From assembly GCA_004835665.1 (NCBI GenBank), contig RBKR01000020.1:1116001-1180000 (forward strand): a stretch of DNA of 64,000 nucleotides, read 5' to 3'. Numbering within the stretch: position 1 is the first letter of the stretch; each line of letters starts with the position of its first letter. The DNA is from Phoma sp. XZ068. Taxonomy: Eukaryota; Ascomycota; Dothideomycetes; Pleosporales; Didymellaceae. The notes beneath the pieces were generated by a model. That model was given only the letters and a program-made list of their open reading frames with translations. It was not told the origin of the DNA and did no database searches. The translations under genes and the position numbers were made by a program. This document shows positions 44,621 to 57,700 of this stretch, in pieces.

Positions 44621-45134
44621 GGTGCACGGTTGAATCCAAGTATTGCAGAAGGATAGTAGGTTTCAAGCGCTTAATGGATTGACAACATCGATCTTGGTAG
44701 ACTCCAAGGACCCTTTTCTAGATGGAAAATCGCTATGCTCCTTCGTCCCAATGTCTTGCACCATCTCTATGTGCGATTCAATGCGATACTTCAACCGAAG
44801 ACTTGCGGTGAAGAAACGTGCAAGCGCCGAACATTCCCTACATTCGCAGCTCAACGGAGGCTGTCGATGCAACATGAATTGTGCTCCGCAGAGTTCACAT
44901 ATCTGACAGCAACACTTCACTCATCAAAAAGTGATTTTGTCGCACAAAATAAACCGGAGTGTATTTGTGACATAAAGTAGAATAATCAAACATTGCACCA
45001 CGTTGAGAGTACGTGCTTGCAACATGCAATAGTAGCATCATGAGACAGCACCTTTCAATACATATCATGCCTAACCACGTGTCCTAAACACCCATCTTCA
45101 ATAATCCCTCTCTCATTCTTTACACATGAAATTC
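44621..45134. promoter_or_regulatory. Intergenic region with the methyltransferase-fold gene promoter
   Basis: About 510 bp. No gene was seen; short ORFs overlap on both strands. Confidence 0.4.
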
Positions 45135-46289
45135 CTACTCCGGCATCTCAACCTGCCCCGCCATACCAAAGCCCCGAAACACATCCCCCGACCCCACCAA
45201 CCCCCCTTTCACACTCACCACAAACGCCGAACTCCCCGTCGCATCCGGTCCCGGCTTACTCGTCGGCATCCGCCACCACTCGCGCACATGTCTCAGCTCA
45301 AACACCCACTTTGCGTCTGAGAGGAAAGTGATCTTATAACCAACGTTCTTGGCCCGGAACGTCGCAGCCAGTCCCTCCCCGTCGAAGAATTTATCCACGA
45401 TGAGTGCGTGGCTGGGTTTCGAAGATCCGGTTGAGCCGTCCAGCGTTAACAGAACCCGCTGCGGAGCGCAGACGAGTTTGCCGTCGCAGTATAGCCGGGC
45501 GGAGGCGGTGAGTTCGTAGTTGTTTTCTGGACGCCCGACGAGGCGCATTATTTGGAGTGTGTAGGGGCCTGCGCTGGCGCGGACGAAGAGAGAGTCTGTG
45601 ATTGCTTTTGTCCAGGGCATGGATTCCCAGGAGCGATCGAGGCCGCCGTAGCCATTTTGCTGTTCGGAGATGTGCATTCGCTTTGGTTCGGAGGAGGGCT
45701 CGGTGACGGTGGAGATGTCGAGGGTGGCGGACGCCATGGCGATGGGGCGCATCCAGAATAGATCTGTGCCGACTTTGGCTTCGTCTGCTGTTTGTGGGAG
45801 ACACGGGTAGTTTAGAGATTTGTGGGTGAGTGTGCCGGTGATGCGGCCTGGCACGTTGAAAGTAACGGTGGCGAGGGAGAGGTCTTCATTTACTGAGAAA
45901 CTGGCTGAGGATGTGTTCTCCTCTTCCTCTGCTGTCTTCCAGATACCAGTTACGCGCCCGCGGCCGGGCGGTCCCTCGGCCGTAACTGTCGATATGGGGA
46001 AGACGAGGTTGTGGCTCCAGCTCGTGCCATCGGCCCAGCTGGCATTGACGGCGACGCGGAATCCTGCTGGTGCGGCCATGCTATCGCGCAGGAACGACAC
46101 GGTGAATGCATCACCGCCATCTGGAGTCAAGGCATCGAAAAGCCACACTTCTACTGCCGTGCGGGGGAACTTGTCGACGTATTTGGCGAACAGGTTGCCG
46201 CTGTTGGGGAAGAAGTCTGTTTCTGGGGCGGGCTCGGCGACGATCGAGCTGCTGGATTCGAGCGAGGAGGTTTGGTATGCTGATGGCAT
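45135..46289 (-). CDS. Diels-Alderase-like protein (CrtC/lipocalin-like fold; decalin synthase type)
   Basis: Intronless, 384 residues. The order of conserved blocks resembles the fungal Diels-Alderases Fsa2/Eqx3, Phm7, CghA and MycB, distant relatives of hydroxyneurosporene hydratase CrtC: VEVWLFDALTPDGGDAFTVSF, WADGTSWSHNLVFP, GRITGTLTHKS, LFWMRPIAMASATLDI, then GYGGLDRSWESMPWTKAITD, the RASAGPYTLQIMRLVG strand and WVFELRHVREWW near the end. No signal peptide was seen. Known members have two beta-sandwich/lipocalin-like domains and guide an intramolecular [4+2] cycloaddition of the polyene released by a PKS-NRPS to a decalin. Its place beside the enoyl reductase and PKS-NRPS is the same as in equisetin-type clusters. 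The stereochemical outcome cannot be read from the sequence. Confidence 0.8.
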   Translation of the reverse strand: MPSAYQTSSLESSSSIVAEPAPETDFFPNSGNLFAKYVDKFPRTAVEVWLFDALTPDGGDAFTVSFLRDSMAAPAGFRVAVNASWADGTSWSHNLVFPISTVTAEGPPGRGRVTGIWKTAEEEENTSSASFSVNEDLSLATVTFNVPGRITGTLTHKSLNYPCLPQTADEAKVGTDLFWMRPIAMASATLDISTVTEPSSEPKRMHISEQQNGYGGLDRSWESMPWTKAITDSLFVRASAGPYTLQIMRLVGRPENNYELTASARLYCDGKLVCAPQRVLLTLDGSTGSSKPSHALIVDKFFDGEGLAATFRAKNVGYKITFLSDAKWVFELRHVREWWRMPTSKPGPDATGSSAFVVSVKGGLVGSGDVFRGFGMAGQVEMPE

Positions 46290-46559
46290 GGTGAAGCGTG
46301 AATGTTAGAGTTACAATATGTGGTAGAACTACAATGTCTGCTGAGGAGCGAAAGTATCTCTTTCGCGGTCGCAGATGCCTGGTTGTGTGATATATTGTGC
46401 TACAGGAGGAGGTCGGTATTCTTAGGACTGCCTTGGAATTATTGCGAAAGCGGAGATTTTCGGCCGACGGCTTTATCGGTAGTGAGATGCTTAAAAGATG
46501 GAGTGACAATATCCTACAACGAATTGATCGCAACACGCAGCAAACCTAAGTACTGCATA
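46290..46559. promoter_or_regulatory. Bidirectional promoter of Diels-Alderase-like and enoyl reductase genes
   Basis: Only 270 bp separate two divergent starts, so the two genes probably share regulation. The region contains the palindrome TCGGCCGA (46,460-46,467), which includes a CGG/CCG pair and is a candidate Zn2Cys6 site. The ORF upstream of the reductase ATG in the same frame looks non-coding. Confidence 0.5.
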
Positions 46560-47702
46560 ATGGGCTCCATCGACATGGTGCAGACAGCGCTGGTGGGTGG
46601 GCCGAAAGATAGTATCATCTTGTCACACTCGGCACCAGTTCCTCCGAGTGTGCTGGAAGACGGCACTTTGGCCGTGGCAGTGAGGGCAGTGTCGCTGAAT
46701 CCTGTTGACACAAAAATGCTGGACGGCTATCACACGGCTGGAGCTATTGCTGGATGTGAATATGCTGGTGTGGTTACCGCCGTCAGCTCAGGGGTGATGG
46801 CGGTCTGGAACATCAAGGTTGGCGATCGAGTCAGCGCTGCTATCATGGGCATGAATCCACGGCGACCCGGCATCGGAGCATTCGCACAGCATTCTGTAGC
46901 TCCCGGGCACTGCACTATCAAGCTACCGGACGATTGGTCGTTTGCACACGGCGCAGGCATTGGTAATGCGTGGTACACGGTGCCATGGGCGCTGTTCCAT
47001 GCCCTGGGTATCCCCCCAGGACCTAATCTCCAGCCTCTCAGCAACTGGATCGAGACTTCGACATCAAGTCCGGTTTTGGGATCTAAAGTCACACTCAACA
47101 CTAGCAAGCCGCAGACTGTCCTGGTCAGTGGTGGCTCCAGCTCGACCGGAACTTGCGCTATCCAGCTTCTCAAGATCGCTGGTTTCAAAGTTGTTGCCAC
47201 ATCCTCAGCACGCAACATGGCTCTAGTAAAATCATTTGGCGCCGATGCGGTATTCGATTACTCAAGTCCAACATGCGCCAGTGATATTCGTGGTCACACA
47301 GCCAACTCGCTACGTTTTGCCATTGACTGCATCACCACGCCTGAGACAACACAACTTTGCTACAATGCCCTGGGCAGAACAGGAGGACGTTACGTCTCAC
47401 TGGACCCATACAGCGAAGCCGTCGCTTCAACGCGGAAAGTCGTGTCTGCCGGGTGGGTTTTAGGACCCGAGCTAGTGGGCGAAACGATCGCCTGGCCGGC
47501 ACCACACGGGCGGGATGCGAACCCCTATGCCAAAGATTTTTGTGTCACGTGGAACAAAACGCTGCAGCAGTTGCTTGAACAAGGCTATATCCGGACTCAT
47601 CCTCAGTTGGTCCGCGATACCGGCCTTGAAGGTGCGTTGAGTGGTCTTGAGGAGATTCGAGCGAAGCAGGTTTCTGGGCAGAAGCTCATATTCACCCTGT
47701 GA
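46560..47702 (+). CDS. Trans-acting enoyl reductase (LovC type)
   Basis: Intronless, 380 residues from the ATG at 46560 (MGSIDMVQTALVGGPKDSI); the frame is open further upstream, but that part lacks family features. It is a zinc-free medium-chain dehydrogenase/reductase: VRAVSLNPVDTKMLDGYHTAG, then GCEYAGVVTAVSSGV, the NADPH-binding VLVSGGSSSTGTCAIQLLKIAG, and the C-terminal LRFAIDCITTPETTQLCYNAL. Length and the PVDTKMLDG and GNAWYTVPWALFHALG blocks match LovC, ApdC and EqxC. These supply enoyl reduction in trans to highly reducing PKS-NRPS enzymes whose internal ER is dead. It reduces selected alkenes of the growing polyketide, leaving the diene and dienophile needed for cyclisation. Confidence 0.88.
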   Translation: MGSIDMVQTALVGGPKDSIILSHSAPVPPSVLEDGTLAVAVRAVSLNPVDTKMLDGYHTAGAIAGCEYAGVVTAVSSGVMAVWNIKVGDRVSAAIMGMNPRRPGIGAFAQHSVAPGHCTIKLPDDWSFAHGAGIGNAWYTVPWALFHALGIPPGPNLQPLSNWIETSTSSPVLGSKVTLNTSKPQTVLVSGGSSSTGTCAIQLLKIAGFKVVATSSARNMALVKSFGADAVFDYSSPTCASDIRGHTANSLRFAIDCITTPETTQLCYNALGRTGGRYVSLDPYSEAVASTRKVVSAGWVLGPELVGETIAWPAPHGRDANPYAKDFCVTWNKTLQQLLEQGYIRTHPQLVRDTGLEGALSGLEEIRAKQVSGQKLIFTL

Positions 47703-48757
47703 TTCATCTGGTCTCTAAGACGCCTGGGTTGTAGCACAAGAATGAATGAACTTTCAGATACAGCACTCTTGGACTTCCTCCAGACACATTTGCGGGGGTT
47801 TGGAGGTGCTTCCTCTCGGCACGTGGACGTTGCTGCTGAGTAGTCGTGGGTTGATGTCAAATTAACTTGCTGGAAAGGCGTCGGATCTCATTTTACTCCT
47901 CTTCAAGCATTGATCCTGCGTACTAATGATATCAGTTGTAGCGAGTTCGGTTACCACAAGACTCGCAACGTTAATTCAGCCTAGTTAGATCCCGTAATTA
48001 CAATCATTCCAACACATGATTACTTTAACCAAAGTATCTCGTTTACTACATTCTTATGGCCGTCTTCACCAGTGCTGTAGCACAGCTCTTAGGTATTACA
48101 GCAGAAAAACGATGATGTCCCTTTAAATAACACTGTCTCTATGGGCAGCCTCATGAAGTATCCTCACAAGCATTCTATATAAAAATATTACACGCACACT
48201 CATGAGAACGCCAAACTTGCGTTCAACAGCGGGCCAGGCCCTCAGTGAACCCCAAGAGCAAAGCATAATCGTAGGGTGAGACACTTTGTGAAGAAGAAAA
48301 GGCCATAGAAGTTCTATTCACCGGAAACTCCCTATAGCCCGTGATGTTCTCACCTGATATCCAGAATTAGGGTCTGCGCGAGATCGATGGCTAGGCTGGG
48401 CACGCACGCAATACATAAATTTGAAGGACACTCGAAGACCAACTGTACTTCAGTATTATGTGGCCGTCTCAAATTTACTATTGGTACAAAAGAGCCGCGA
48501 TACGCACACCCGCGTAACTCGCACAAGGCCGGCGATATTCGGTATGTGAGAGAGCTCCAGAATCTTGGCAGAGGGTTCGATGATTTTGAGGTCGAATCGC
48601 ATAGCGGGAATGTGCCTAAGCTCCGACCTTTTCCAGTAATTGGCTTATCATCAAATGTTATTGGAGAGTCAATACCAGTTAAGTCTGTGCTCGAAATTGT
48701 ATCAATTGACCTACACCAAATCTTGCTCAACATCTTTCGGCGCTACAGGAATTCAAC
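47703..48757. promoter_or_regulatory. Upstream region of the PKS-NRPS gene
   Basis: About 1.05 kb in tandem orientation. A TATATAAAAA sequence lies at 48,176-48,185, about 570 nt before the ATG. ORFs of 127 and 156 codons on opposite strands near 48,350-48,857 overlap each other and run into the PKS start; I treat them as chance. Confidence 0.4.
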
Positions 48758-51700
48758 ATGCCAGCTGGTAACAAAGGAGAGCAACAGGAGGAGCCCATTG
48801 CAATCATTGGCGTCGCATGTCGTTTCCCAGGCGGTGCAAATACTCCATCAAAGCTGAAGGACTTGATAGAGTCCCCATACGATCTCTCCAAGACTATCCC
48901 AGCTAACCGGTTTGATACGACAAGTTTCTTCCATTCGCAACCATCCCATCATGGAACGACCAATGCTACCAAGGCCTACTTCCTCAAAGATGATATTCGT
49001 CACTTCGATTCGGCATTCTTCAACGTTCAGGCTTCTGAGGCTGACGCAATTGACCCTCAACAACGCATATTAATGGAGGTCGTCTACGAATCCATGTACG
49101 AGTCAGCCCTCTGTTAACATATTCTCCAGTCCAATCTAATGATATCGTCAGGTGCAATGCTGGCCAGCAAGTTGAAAACCTGAAAGGCTCAAACACCGCC
49201 GTTTATGTTGGGATGATGTGCGACGATTGGTCCCAGTTGACAGGTCGTGACTGGGAGTTGACTCCGACATACGCGGCGACCGGGACCAGTCGCGCCATAT
49301 TCTCAAATCGCATCTCTTACTTCTTCGACTGGCATGGGCCTAGCATGACCATTGACACGGCCTGCTCTTCGTCCCTGGTTGCCGTGCATCAAGCCGTGAC
49401 CGCCCTGCGCAACGGCGAAAGCTCAATGGCGGTAGTAGCGGGCACAAATCTCATTCTATCTCCAGGTAAGTTGTGTTCAAATTTCTTCCAATTCCCAAGC
49501 GCAAGGTGGCCATGAGTAACAGACATGCAGGCATGTGGATCGCGGAGAGCAATCTACGCATGCTGTCGCCGACAGGTACAAGCAAGATGTGGGATGCTGC
49601 AGCAGATGGTTATGCCCGTGGTGAAGGTATTGCTGCTGTTATTATGAAACCATTAAGTGCTGCCTTAGCAGCTGGCGATAACATTGAGTGCATTGTCCGT
49701 GCCACGGGCATAAACCAAGACGGGCGAACCTCTGGTCTTACGGTGCCCAGTAATGTGGCCCAGTCACAACTGATTCTCGACACATACGCTCGCGCTGGCC
49801 TGGATATCAATGACACTAAAGATCGTCCGCAATTCTTTCACGCACATGGTACTGGGACTCCTGCTGGTGATCCCCAAGAAGCTGAAGCAATTTCACGTGC
49901 CTTCTTCCACGATGAAAAGTTTGCTACAAGTCCTCTATATGTGGGCTCGATTAAGACAGTGATTGGGTACGTAAGCTGTGAAATACATTGTTGCTTACTT
50001 CATAGCTGATGCGAAATTCTTCATTCTAGGCATACTGAGGGCACAGCCGGTCTTGCCAGTCTCGTGAGTACTGCGCTTGCTATGAAACACGGATTCGTTC
50101 CGCCAAACCTACATTACAACACGCTGAGCCCCTCCGTTGCACCATACTGTACGCACCTGCGCGTGCCAACCGAGACCATTCCATGGCCAGAACCTGCTCC
50201 AGGGCAACCTCGGCGTGCGAGCATCAACAGTTTTGGTACGTGTCACAGCAGATGTCGTCTCTTCTTTTAATGTCATTAGGTATGTCAAAGTAATTCTAAC
50301 CAACCTGGGAAGGTTTCGGTGGCACCAATGCCCATGCCATTATCGAGTCCTACCCTTCATCGGGGTCTCTCGACCCTGCAACTCCTGAGCAGGTTATTTT
50401 CAGCCCAATTGTCCTTTCCGCAGCCTCTCCCTCCGCTCTGCGTCAGTCAATCTTGGATCTTCAATCCTACCTGATAGACCACCAGGATACGGACATGAGA
50501 AATCTAGTCCACACACTGCATTCGCGCCGGTCGACGCTCGCATATCGGAAAACTCTTGTGTGCGAGACTATCCAAGACGTCGTTGCTAACATTGAAGAAT
50601 TGCTTAGTGGTGAAGGGGATGACGGCTTGAGTACGCGTTACTCCGAGACCACCGCACCAAGCATTCTGGGAGTCTTTACGGGCCAAGGTGCGCAGTGGCC
50701 GAAAATGGGTGCTGCACTGATTCAACAGTCACCTTTCGCGGTCGCTCGCCTAGCTGAGATGGATGCGGCATTGTCGTCCCTTCCAGCACAGGACCGACCA
50801 GACTGGACCCTGCAAGAGCAACTTATAGCATCAAAAGACCGGTCAAGGCTCTTGGAAGCGGCCATTGCTCAGCCGCTCTGCACAGCCATTCAAATACTTC
50901 TTATTGATCTTGCCAAAGCTGCAGGTATTAGTTTTCGCGCTGTTGTGGGTCACTCTTCTGGGGAAATCGCTGCAGCATATGCCGCAGGATTTCTCAATAG
51001 TTGGGACGCCCTTCGCGTAGCATACTATCGTGGCATGTATGCTAAGGGCGCCCAATCTTCCTCGGGAGCCAAAGGTGCGATGATGGCCGTTGGCACGACT
51101 TACGAAGATGCTGTTGACTTTTGCTCCTTGGACGAATTCGAAGGTCGCATACAGGTGGCGGCACAGAACTCGCCCACTAGCGTCACTTTGTCCGGAGATG
51201 AAGAGGTTATCGACGAAGCAATGACCGTTCTACAAGACGAAGGCAAATTCGCGCGCAAGTTGATGGTTGATACAGCATACCACTCCCGCCACATGCTTGC
51301 TTGCGCCACCCAGTACCGCGACGCTTTAGCAAGATGCGATCTTAAAATTCGGCCTGGTAATGGTGTCGCTTGGCTCTCCAGTGTGTTCCGTGGGGAGTTA
51401 GTAACGGAGGTCCTTCTTCAAGACCTAGGCCCAAAGTACTGGGTTGACAATATGACGAACCCTGTGTATTTTGCTCCAGCTGCTGTCACAGCTGCTGAGA
51501 CACACGGGCCATTCGATCTTGCTGTCGAGCTTGGCCCACACCCAGCACTCAAAACTCCATGTCTGGACAGCATTAGGTTGAAGACTGGGCAGGAGCCTCC
51601 GTACACTGGCCTCATGAGTCGTGGCAAAAATGATATATCCGAGTTTGCAAGAGGCGTGGGTTTCATTTGGCAGTATTTGGGTCCCAAATCGGTATCCTTT

Positions 51701-54700
51701 GAAGCCTTGGATTTTGTCATGTCGGGCTCTTCAGTTTCTCCAAGACCTCTGTCCAGTATACCTGCTTATCCCTTCGACCACACTCGCTCGTATGGTCAGC
51801 TTTCTCGGTACTCTGGTGGACATCTAGTTCCTCTCGCTGCCCCAAACCCTTTGCTTGGACGCAGACTAGTTGAGTCCGAGACAACCGATCAAGTGTCCTG
51901 GCGCAATGTCCTTTCTTCAGGCGAGATCAGTTGGTTGCAGGGCCATGCGTTACAAGGACAGACTGTATTCCCAGCTATGGGCTACGTCGCCATGTCAGTC
52001 GAAGCCATCGTGGCCATTGCTGGCCCCAGTCGTTCTCTTGGCCTCATTGGTTTGCGAGACATTGTCATTGGGCGGGCGCTCGCATTTGAAGACGACCGAA
52101 GCAAGATGGAAACTAGGGTTGTGGTGACGATCGATCAACTCACCGACGAAGAATTCCAGGGTCGCTTGATTTGCTATTCGGGACTACCCCATGGCAGCAC
52201 AGCACCACTTGTCCGAAACTTCAGTGCCCAGATCTTTGCCGCCTTCCATGAGTCTCGCTCAGATACCCTACCAGCCCTTCGAGAGGACGAGATCAACCTC
52301 CGTGACACCGATACAACCCGCCTTTATGATCAGTTTGCTCGGCTAGGTTACAATTACAGCGCTCCGTTCACTGGTGTGACCAGTGTCAGACGCAGAAATG
52401 GGTATGCAACTGGCAGCATCGAAGACATCTCTGGCGAATTTTGGGAAGATGAACTACTCATACATCCCGGATGGCTAGATTCGGCACTACAAACGGCCTT
52501 TGCTGCTTATTCCTATCCTCACGATAACCGCATGTGGACTTTGCACGTCCCAACTGCGATTCGCTCCATCACAATTAATCCATACTTCACACATCGTGGC
52601 GCCGGAGGACGTTCCAGGAGCTTTGAATACCAAACTGTTGCGACACAGTCTCCTTTGGCTCCTGTTGTTGCTGACATCGATGTCTTTGCCGGAGAGAAAT
52701 TTGACAAGCCATTCTTCCAGATCGAGTCAGTCGAAGTCAAACCGTTCGCCCAGGGTACTGCGGTAGACGATGCTATGCTGTTTACAGGCTTCGACTATCG
52801 ACATGCCTCTCCTAACGGCCTGGCCGTCGTGGCCGGGGAAAATTTCTACAACACAGAGCGACTCCAGATGTTACAGGTTCTCGAGCGTGTGGGCTACTTC
52901 TACATCCGTCAGATGCATGAGAGCTTGACGCCTGAGGAGAAGGCAAACGCTTTGCCACACTACAAACATTTCCTGACGTTTGCTGAGCGAGTCGTGTCCA
53001 AAGTGCCGAAGGGCCTGTTACCCAATGTACCACCAGAGGCATGCAACGATACTCGGTCTTACATTCATTCGTTGGTAGCCAAGTACCAAGGGTCAGTCGA
53101 TATCCAGTTGCTCGAGGCGGCCGGCGAAAACCTCGTAAGCGCAGTGCGACAGTCGGGCAGCATCTTGGAACACATTCTGGCAGACAACCTATTAGACCAG
53201 TTCTATGAACAGTCAGTAGCGTTAACATACGCCAACGTATTGACAGGTCGTATCCTCGCCCAAATTGCCCACCGCCATCCCGGGCTGCATGTATTCGAGG
53301 TCGGCGCCGGAACGGGGGGTGCCACGAGTCAAATTCTGCCAGCACTGGGAAACGCTTTCTCAACATATACATACACTGACATCTCCGCGGGATTTTTCAA
53401 TCGTGTTCAGGATCGGTTCCGAGACTATGTGAATCGTATGAACTTTGCCGTTTTCGACATGGACAGATCCCCAACTGAGCAAGGATTCAGCGAACACACC
53501 TATGATGTCGTCGTCGCATCGAATGTGCTGCACGCTACCGGAAAGCTGGACGACACAATTGCCAATATTCGCCGCTTACTGCGCCCTGGTGGCTATCTGG
53601 TGGCACTGGAGGTGATATCCAACTACTCTCTTGCCATTGACGCTGTCTTCGGTGCCCTTCCAGGCTGGTGGGCAGGTGCAGAGGTGGAAAGTTGGCGCTG
53701 TGATGGACCAGCTCTTACTGTACAGCAATGGACCACCTTAACGCGCGCCCATGGCTTCTCCGGGGTAGACACGCACACACCAGTATCGAATTCTCTGCAG
53801 GCTTTCTCCGTCATCGTCTGTCAGGCCGTTGATCCATTTGTATCTGGACTACGAGAGCCCCTCACCGCTATCCTGCCTCCAACCTCGCAGCATCTTCTTG
53901 TGATAGGCGGCGTCAAGCCCGCTGTCCTAAAACTAGCGAAGGAAGTAATGGAACTTGCTGGTCCCCGCTTTTCAAATGTTATGCACCTTCCGTCGCTTGA
54001 AGAACTCAGCAAGTGTGGCTTGGCTGAAGGATCCTCGGTGCTGTGTCTAGCAGAGCTCGACGAACAATTACTGGAACGTCGAGACGCTGTTAAATTCGAT
54101 GCATTGAAAAAATTATGGCGGAGCGGACGCAACGTGTTATGGGTGACACGGAGTGCAAGAGCAGAAAGCCCGTACTCTGCGATGATGCTGGGACTATGCC
54201 GATCGGCACGCTTTGAATATCCCCATTTGAATCTTCAAATTGTCGATTTTGATGTTATTCCATCCGCCGAGTCTGCGATGACAAAACTGCTCCAGCTCGA
54301 GCTCGCCACTCAGCTGAAGCCCGAAGGCCGACATGGACCTCTGTGGACCTTCGAGCCTGAAATACACATCGTCCGTGGTGAAGAGTTGATTCCTCGCTTG
54401 TATCCCAATGTTGCAGCCAACAAAAGGTACAACACAGCACGGCGACTGGTGCGGCACGATTTTGGTCTTGACGAGGATAATGTTGAAGTTGTCACTGATG
54501 CTGACAAGAATGTACTCGATGTCCAGGTTGTGCCGCCACTGAAAGCTCGGATGCCAACGGGTTCAACGACATCTTTTAAGATTCACTATTCTTTACTCCA
54601 AGCTATTAAGATCGGAGACGGATTCTTCCATCTTTGCATAGGAGAAAACATCCTAACAGGAGAAAGTGTCGTGGCGCTGACCAATGAAAGAGTAGCTTCA

Positions 54701-57700
54701 ACCATGGATGTACCATCATCCTGGGTCAATGTCATGTCGACTGAGCCGGACGTCTTGGTCATGAGCACATTGGCGCTTCAACTCGTAACACAAAGCATTA
54801 TTTCCACAATTGAAAATAATGCAGGCACCATTCTCATTTACAATGCGAGTGAGATGCTTCGCAAGGCAATCGGCAAAGAAGCAGCAAGTCGTGGAATGCA
54901 GGTCACATTCATCACAAGCACAAAGTCAACTTCGAACTCTGGTCAAGATGGAATCGAATTGTACGTGCATGAAAACACTCCACGGCGTTTAATTGAGAAG
55001 GTTATTCCGCAAGACGTAGTGATATTCCTGGACATGTCTACAGCCGACAGTCCCGTGCACAAACTACTCCGGCAATCACTACCTCGTAAAACTGTGACCT
55101 ACACCAAGTCAGACTTCATTCGGGCGCAGACAGAGCTCTCACGCTTGACAGATGATGATCACATCCAGCAGGTTTTTAAAGTAGCCTGCAGATCAGTGAC
55201 ACGTCCTAACCCTCGTACATCCGGTCAACATTATCTTCCTACTGTTGTGTTGCCAGACTTGGGAACAAATTCGAAAGTCCAAACAACACTAACGATTGTC
55301 GGTTGGAAGGGTTTGACACATGTCACAGCAACGGTACAACCTATCGATTCTGGGGTTATTTTCCGCGGAAATGGGACATACTGGCTGCTGGGAATGACTG
55401 GTGACTTGGGAATATCCATTTGTCACTGGATGGTCCGTCACGGCGCCCGACATGTAGTCTTGAGCAGCCGTAACCCCAAGATTCACCCAAAGAGTTTCGA
55501 GTCGCTCGAATCCTTTGGGGCAGATATTCGGGTCGTGAGCGTGGATGTCAGCAATCGGAAGTCTTTACATGAGTGCCACAACAAGCTTCAGAATAGCATG
55601 CCACCTGTCATTGGCGTCGCCAATGCGGCAATGGTTCTTGAGGATAGCCTGTTCGATGAAGTCAAGTACGAGTCTATTGAGCGGGCTATGCTGCCAAAGG
55701 TTGACGGAAGTGCATTCTTGGACCAGCTCTTCTATTCTACTCCGTTAGACTTTTTCATTCTCTTTACATCGGTTGCCAATGTCGTAGGAACGAGTGGTCA
55801 GTCGACATACGTCATGGCTAATTGTTTCATGTCTGCCCTAGCGAAGCAGAGAAGAGATATCCGCGGTCTAGCCGGGTCTGACATTGCTGTCGGTTCGGTG
55901 CAAGGTTTGGGTTATCTCATGAGAGACAAACGACTCGACAGGGATTACTTCGTGCGCCGAGGGTATCGCAATCTCTCCGAACAAGATCTGCATCAACTAT
56001 TCGCAGAGGCAATCCTGGCCGGACGTCCGGGACACCAAGGGAGCTCGCAGGTTGTTAGCGGTATCCAGCCGTTCCGTGAGGCTCATGCCCAGCTTACAAA
56101 CAATGCTCAATTTCAGCACATGCGCTTGCGAGATGACGACCTGAACGATCGCAGTTCAGGCGACAGTAAAGGTAGTACAACGAGCGCACGTGTTCGCCTT
56201 GCATCTGTTAAGTCACAAGTGGAGGCTTCAGAAGTGGTGCAAGATGTTTTCCTTGCTCGACTGAGGTCAATATTGATGATGCCCAAAACCGAGGTAATCG
56301 ATCCACTGATTTCTTTGGTGGAGCTAGGGGCTGATTCTATCATGGCGGTCGACATCCGAGCCTGGTTCCTTAAAGAGTTGGACGTCGACATTCCAGTGTT
56401 GAAGATCCTCGGGCCGGGCGAGACGGTCGCTAATTTGGTCGCCGAGTCTATTGCGAAATTATCACCAGACATCCTTGCAACTACATTAGGAGACGGACAG
56501 GCTGAGAATTTTGTCCAATCGAAGTCAGTCGCAGACTCGCGGGCAAATAGTGATCTCAACCTAGCCAGTCTCTCGGTGTCTGATTCAGAAAAGGGGAAAT
56601 CCTCTAGTACAAGTTCCACCAGCTCGCCTTCATTGATCGAAACACCCCTCGAAACCCCACTGGATCCCACAACGGAGCTGATTGATCCAGACCCTCAGCA
56701 AGACCAAAAGGAAAAGGAAAGGGAAATCCGTCGCATGAACATTGTGAAGTCAGCTTCTGAGCGGAGTGAGCTCATGACATTGGGCCAAAAGAGATTCTGG
56801 TTCCTCAATCAATACGTCCAAGACCCGACAACGTTTAACATCACGTATTTCGCCAAGCTTCAAGGACACATCGACGTGAATGACCTAGCACGAGCAGTAG
56901 AGTTTGTCGCTCAGAGGCATGAATCGCTCCGCACCCGCTTTTTCTGGTCCGATGACACAGCTGAGACACCGATGCAAGGCATTCTGTCGAAGCCGATACT
57001 CCAGGTGGAGCATTCCACCATCCGTAACATTGCAGAAGCCCAACAAGCCTTTGAGGATATGCAGAGCCACAAGTGGAACCTTGGTGACTGGCTACCACTT
57101 CGTGTGAAGCTTCTATCGCTATCGCCGAGGGAACATTTCTGGATCATCGGAACTCACCATATCTCCATGGACGGCCTTAGCTTTAGTGTGTTTATGCTGG
57201 ACATACAAAGAGCCTACTCGATGCCAGGCAAACATCTGCCACCATTGGACGCCGAGTCTCAGATCCACGCTTTGGGTGCGCAGCAACGTCGTGCGCTGAA
57301 GAGTGGAAAGCTTCGTCCTGCATTAGACTATTATCGGAAGACTTTCTCGACTATCGACTTGACTAAGCCTATTGAACTGTTTTCTTTCGCCAAGACTCGA
57401 GTACGATCTCCGCTTTCTGACTATGCCACACATGTCTCAAAGGTCCATCTGGATGCATCTACTACAGCGAAAATCAAACAACTCGCCCGCCAGCAACGAG
57501 CGACCGGTTTTCACGCGTATCTCACCGCCCTCCAAGCTCTAGTGTTTTGCCTACTTGATAAGGAGTCCACTGATACGATAGTCATTGGACTTTCAGACGC
57601 TAATCGCTTGGAAAAGTCGTCGATGGATAGCGTAGGAAACTTGCTCAATCTTCTTCCCATTAGCTTTGAACGCTCTGAGGACCAGACATTTGGACAGGCT

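Noticed and set aside
46302..46559. N-terminal extension of the enoyl reductase
   Set aside because: In-frame open sequence, but relatives start at the MGSIDM-type position, and the extension covers the shared promoter.
48560..48600. GGTTCGA-like T-loop suggesting a tRNA
   Set aside because: No acceptor or anticodon stems could be paired around it; no tRNA was found elsewhere by eye.
48350..48857. 127-codon (minus) and 156-codon (plus) frames before the PKS-NRPS
   Set aside because: They overlap on opposite strands, the plus one runs into the KS exon in another frame, and neither has a domain.
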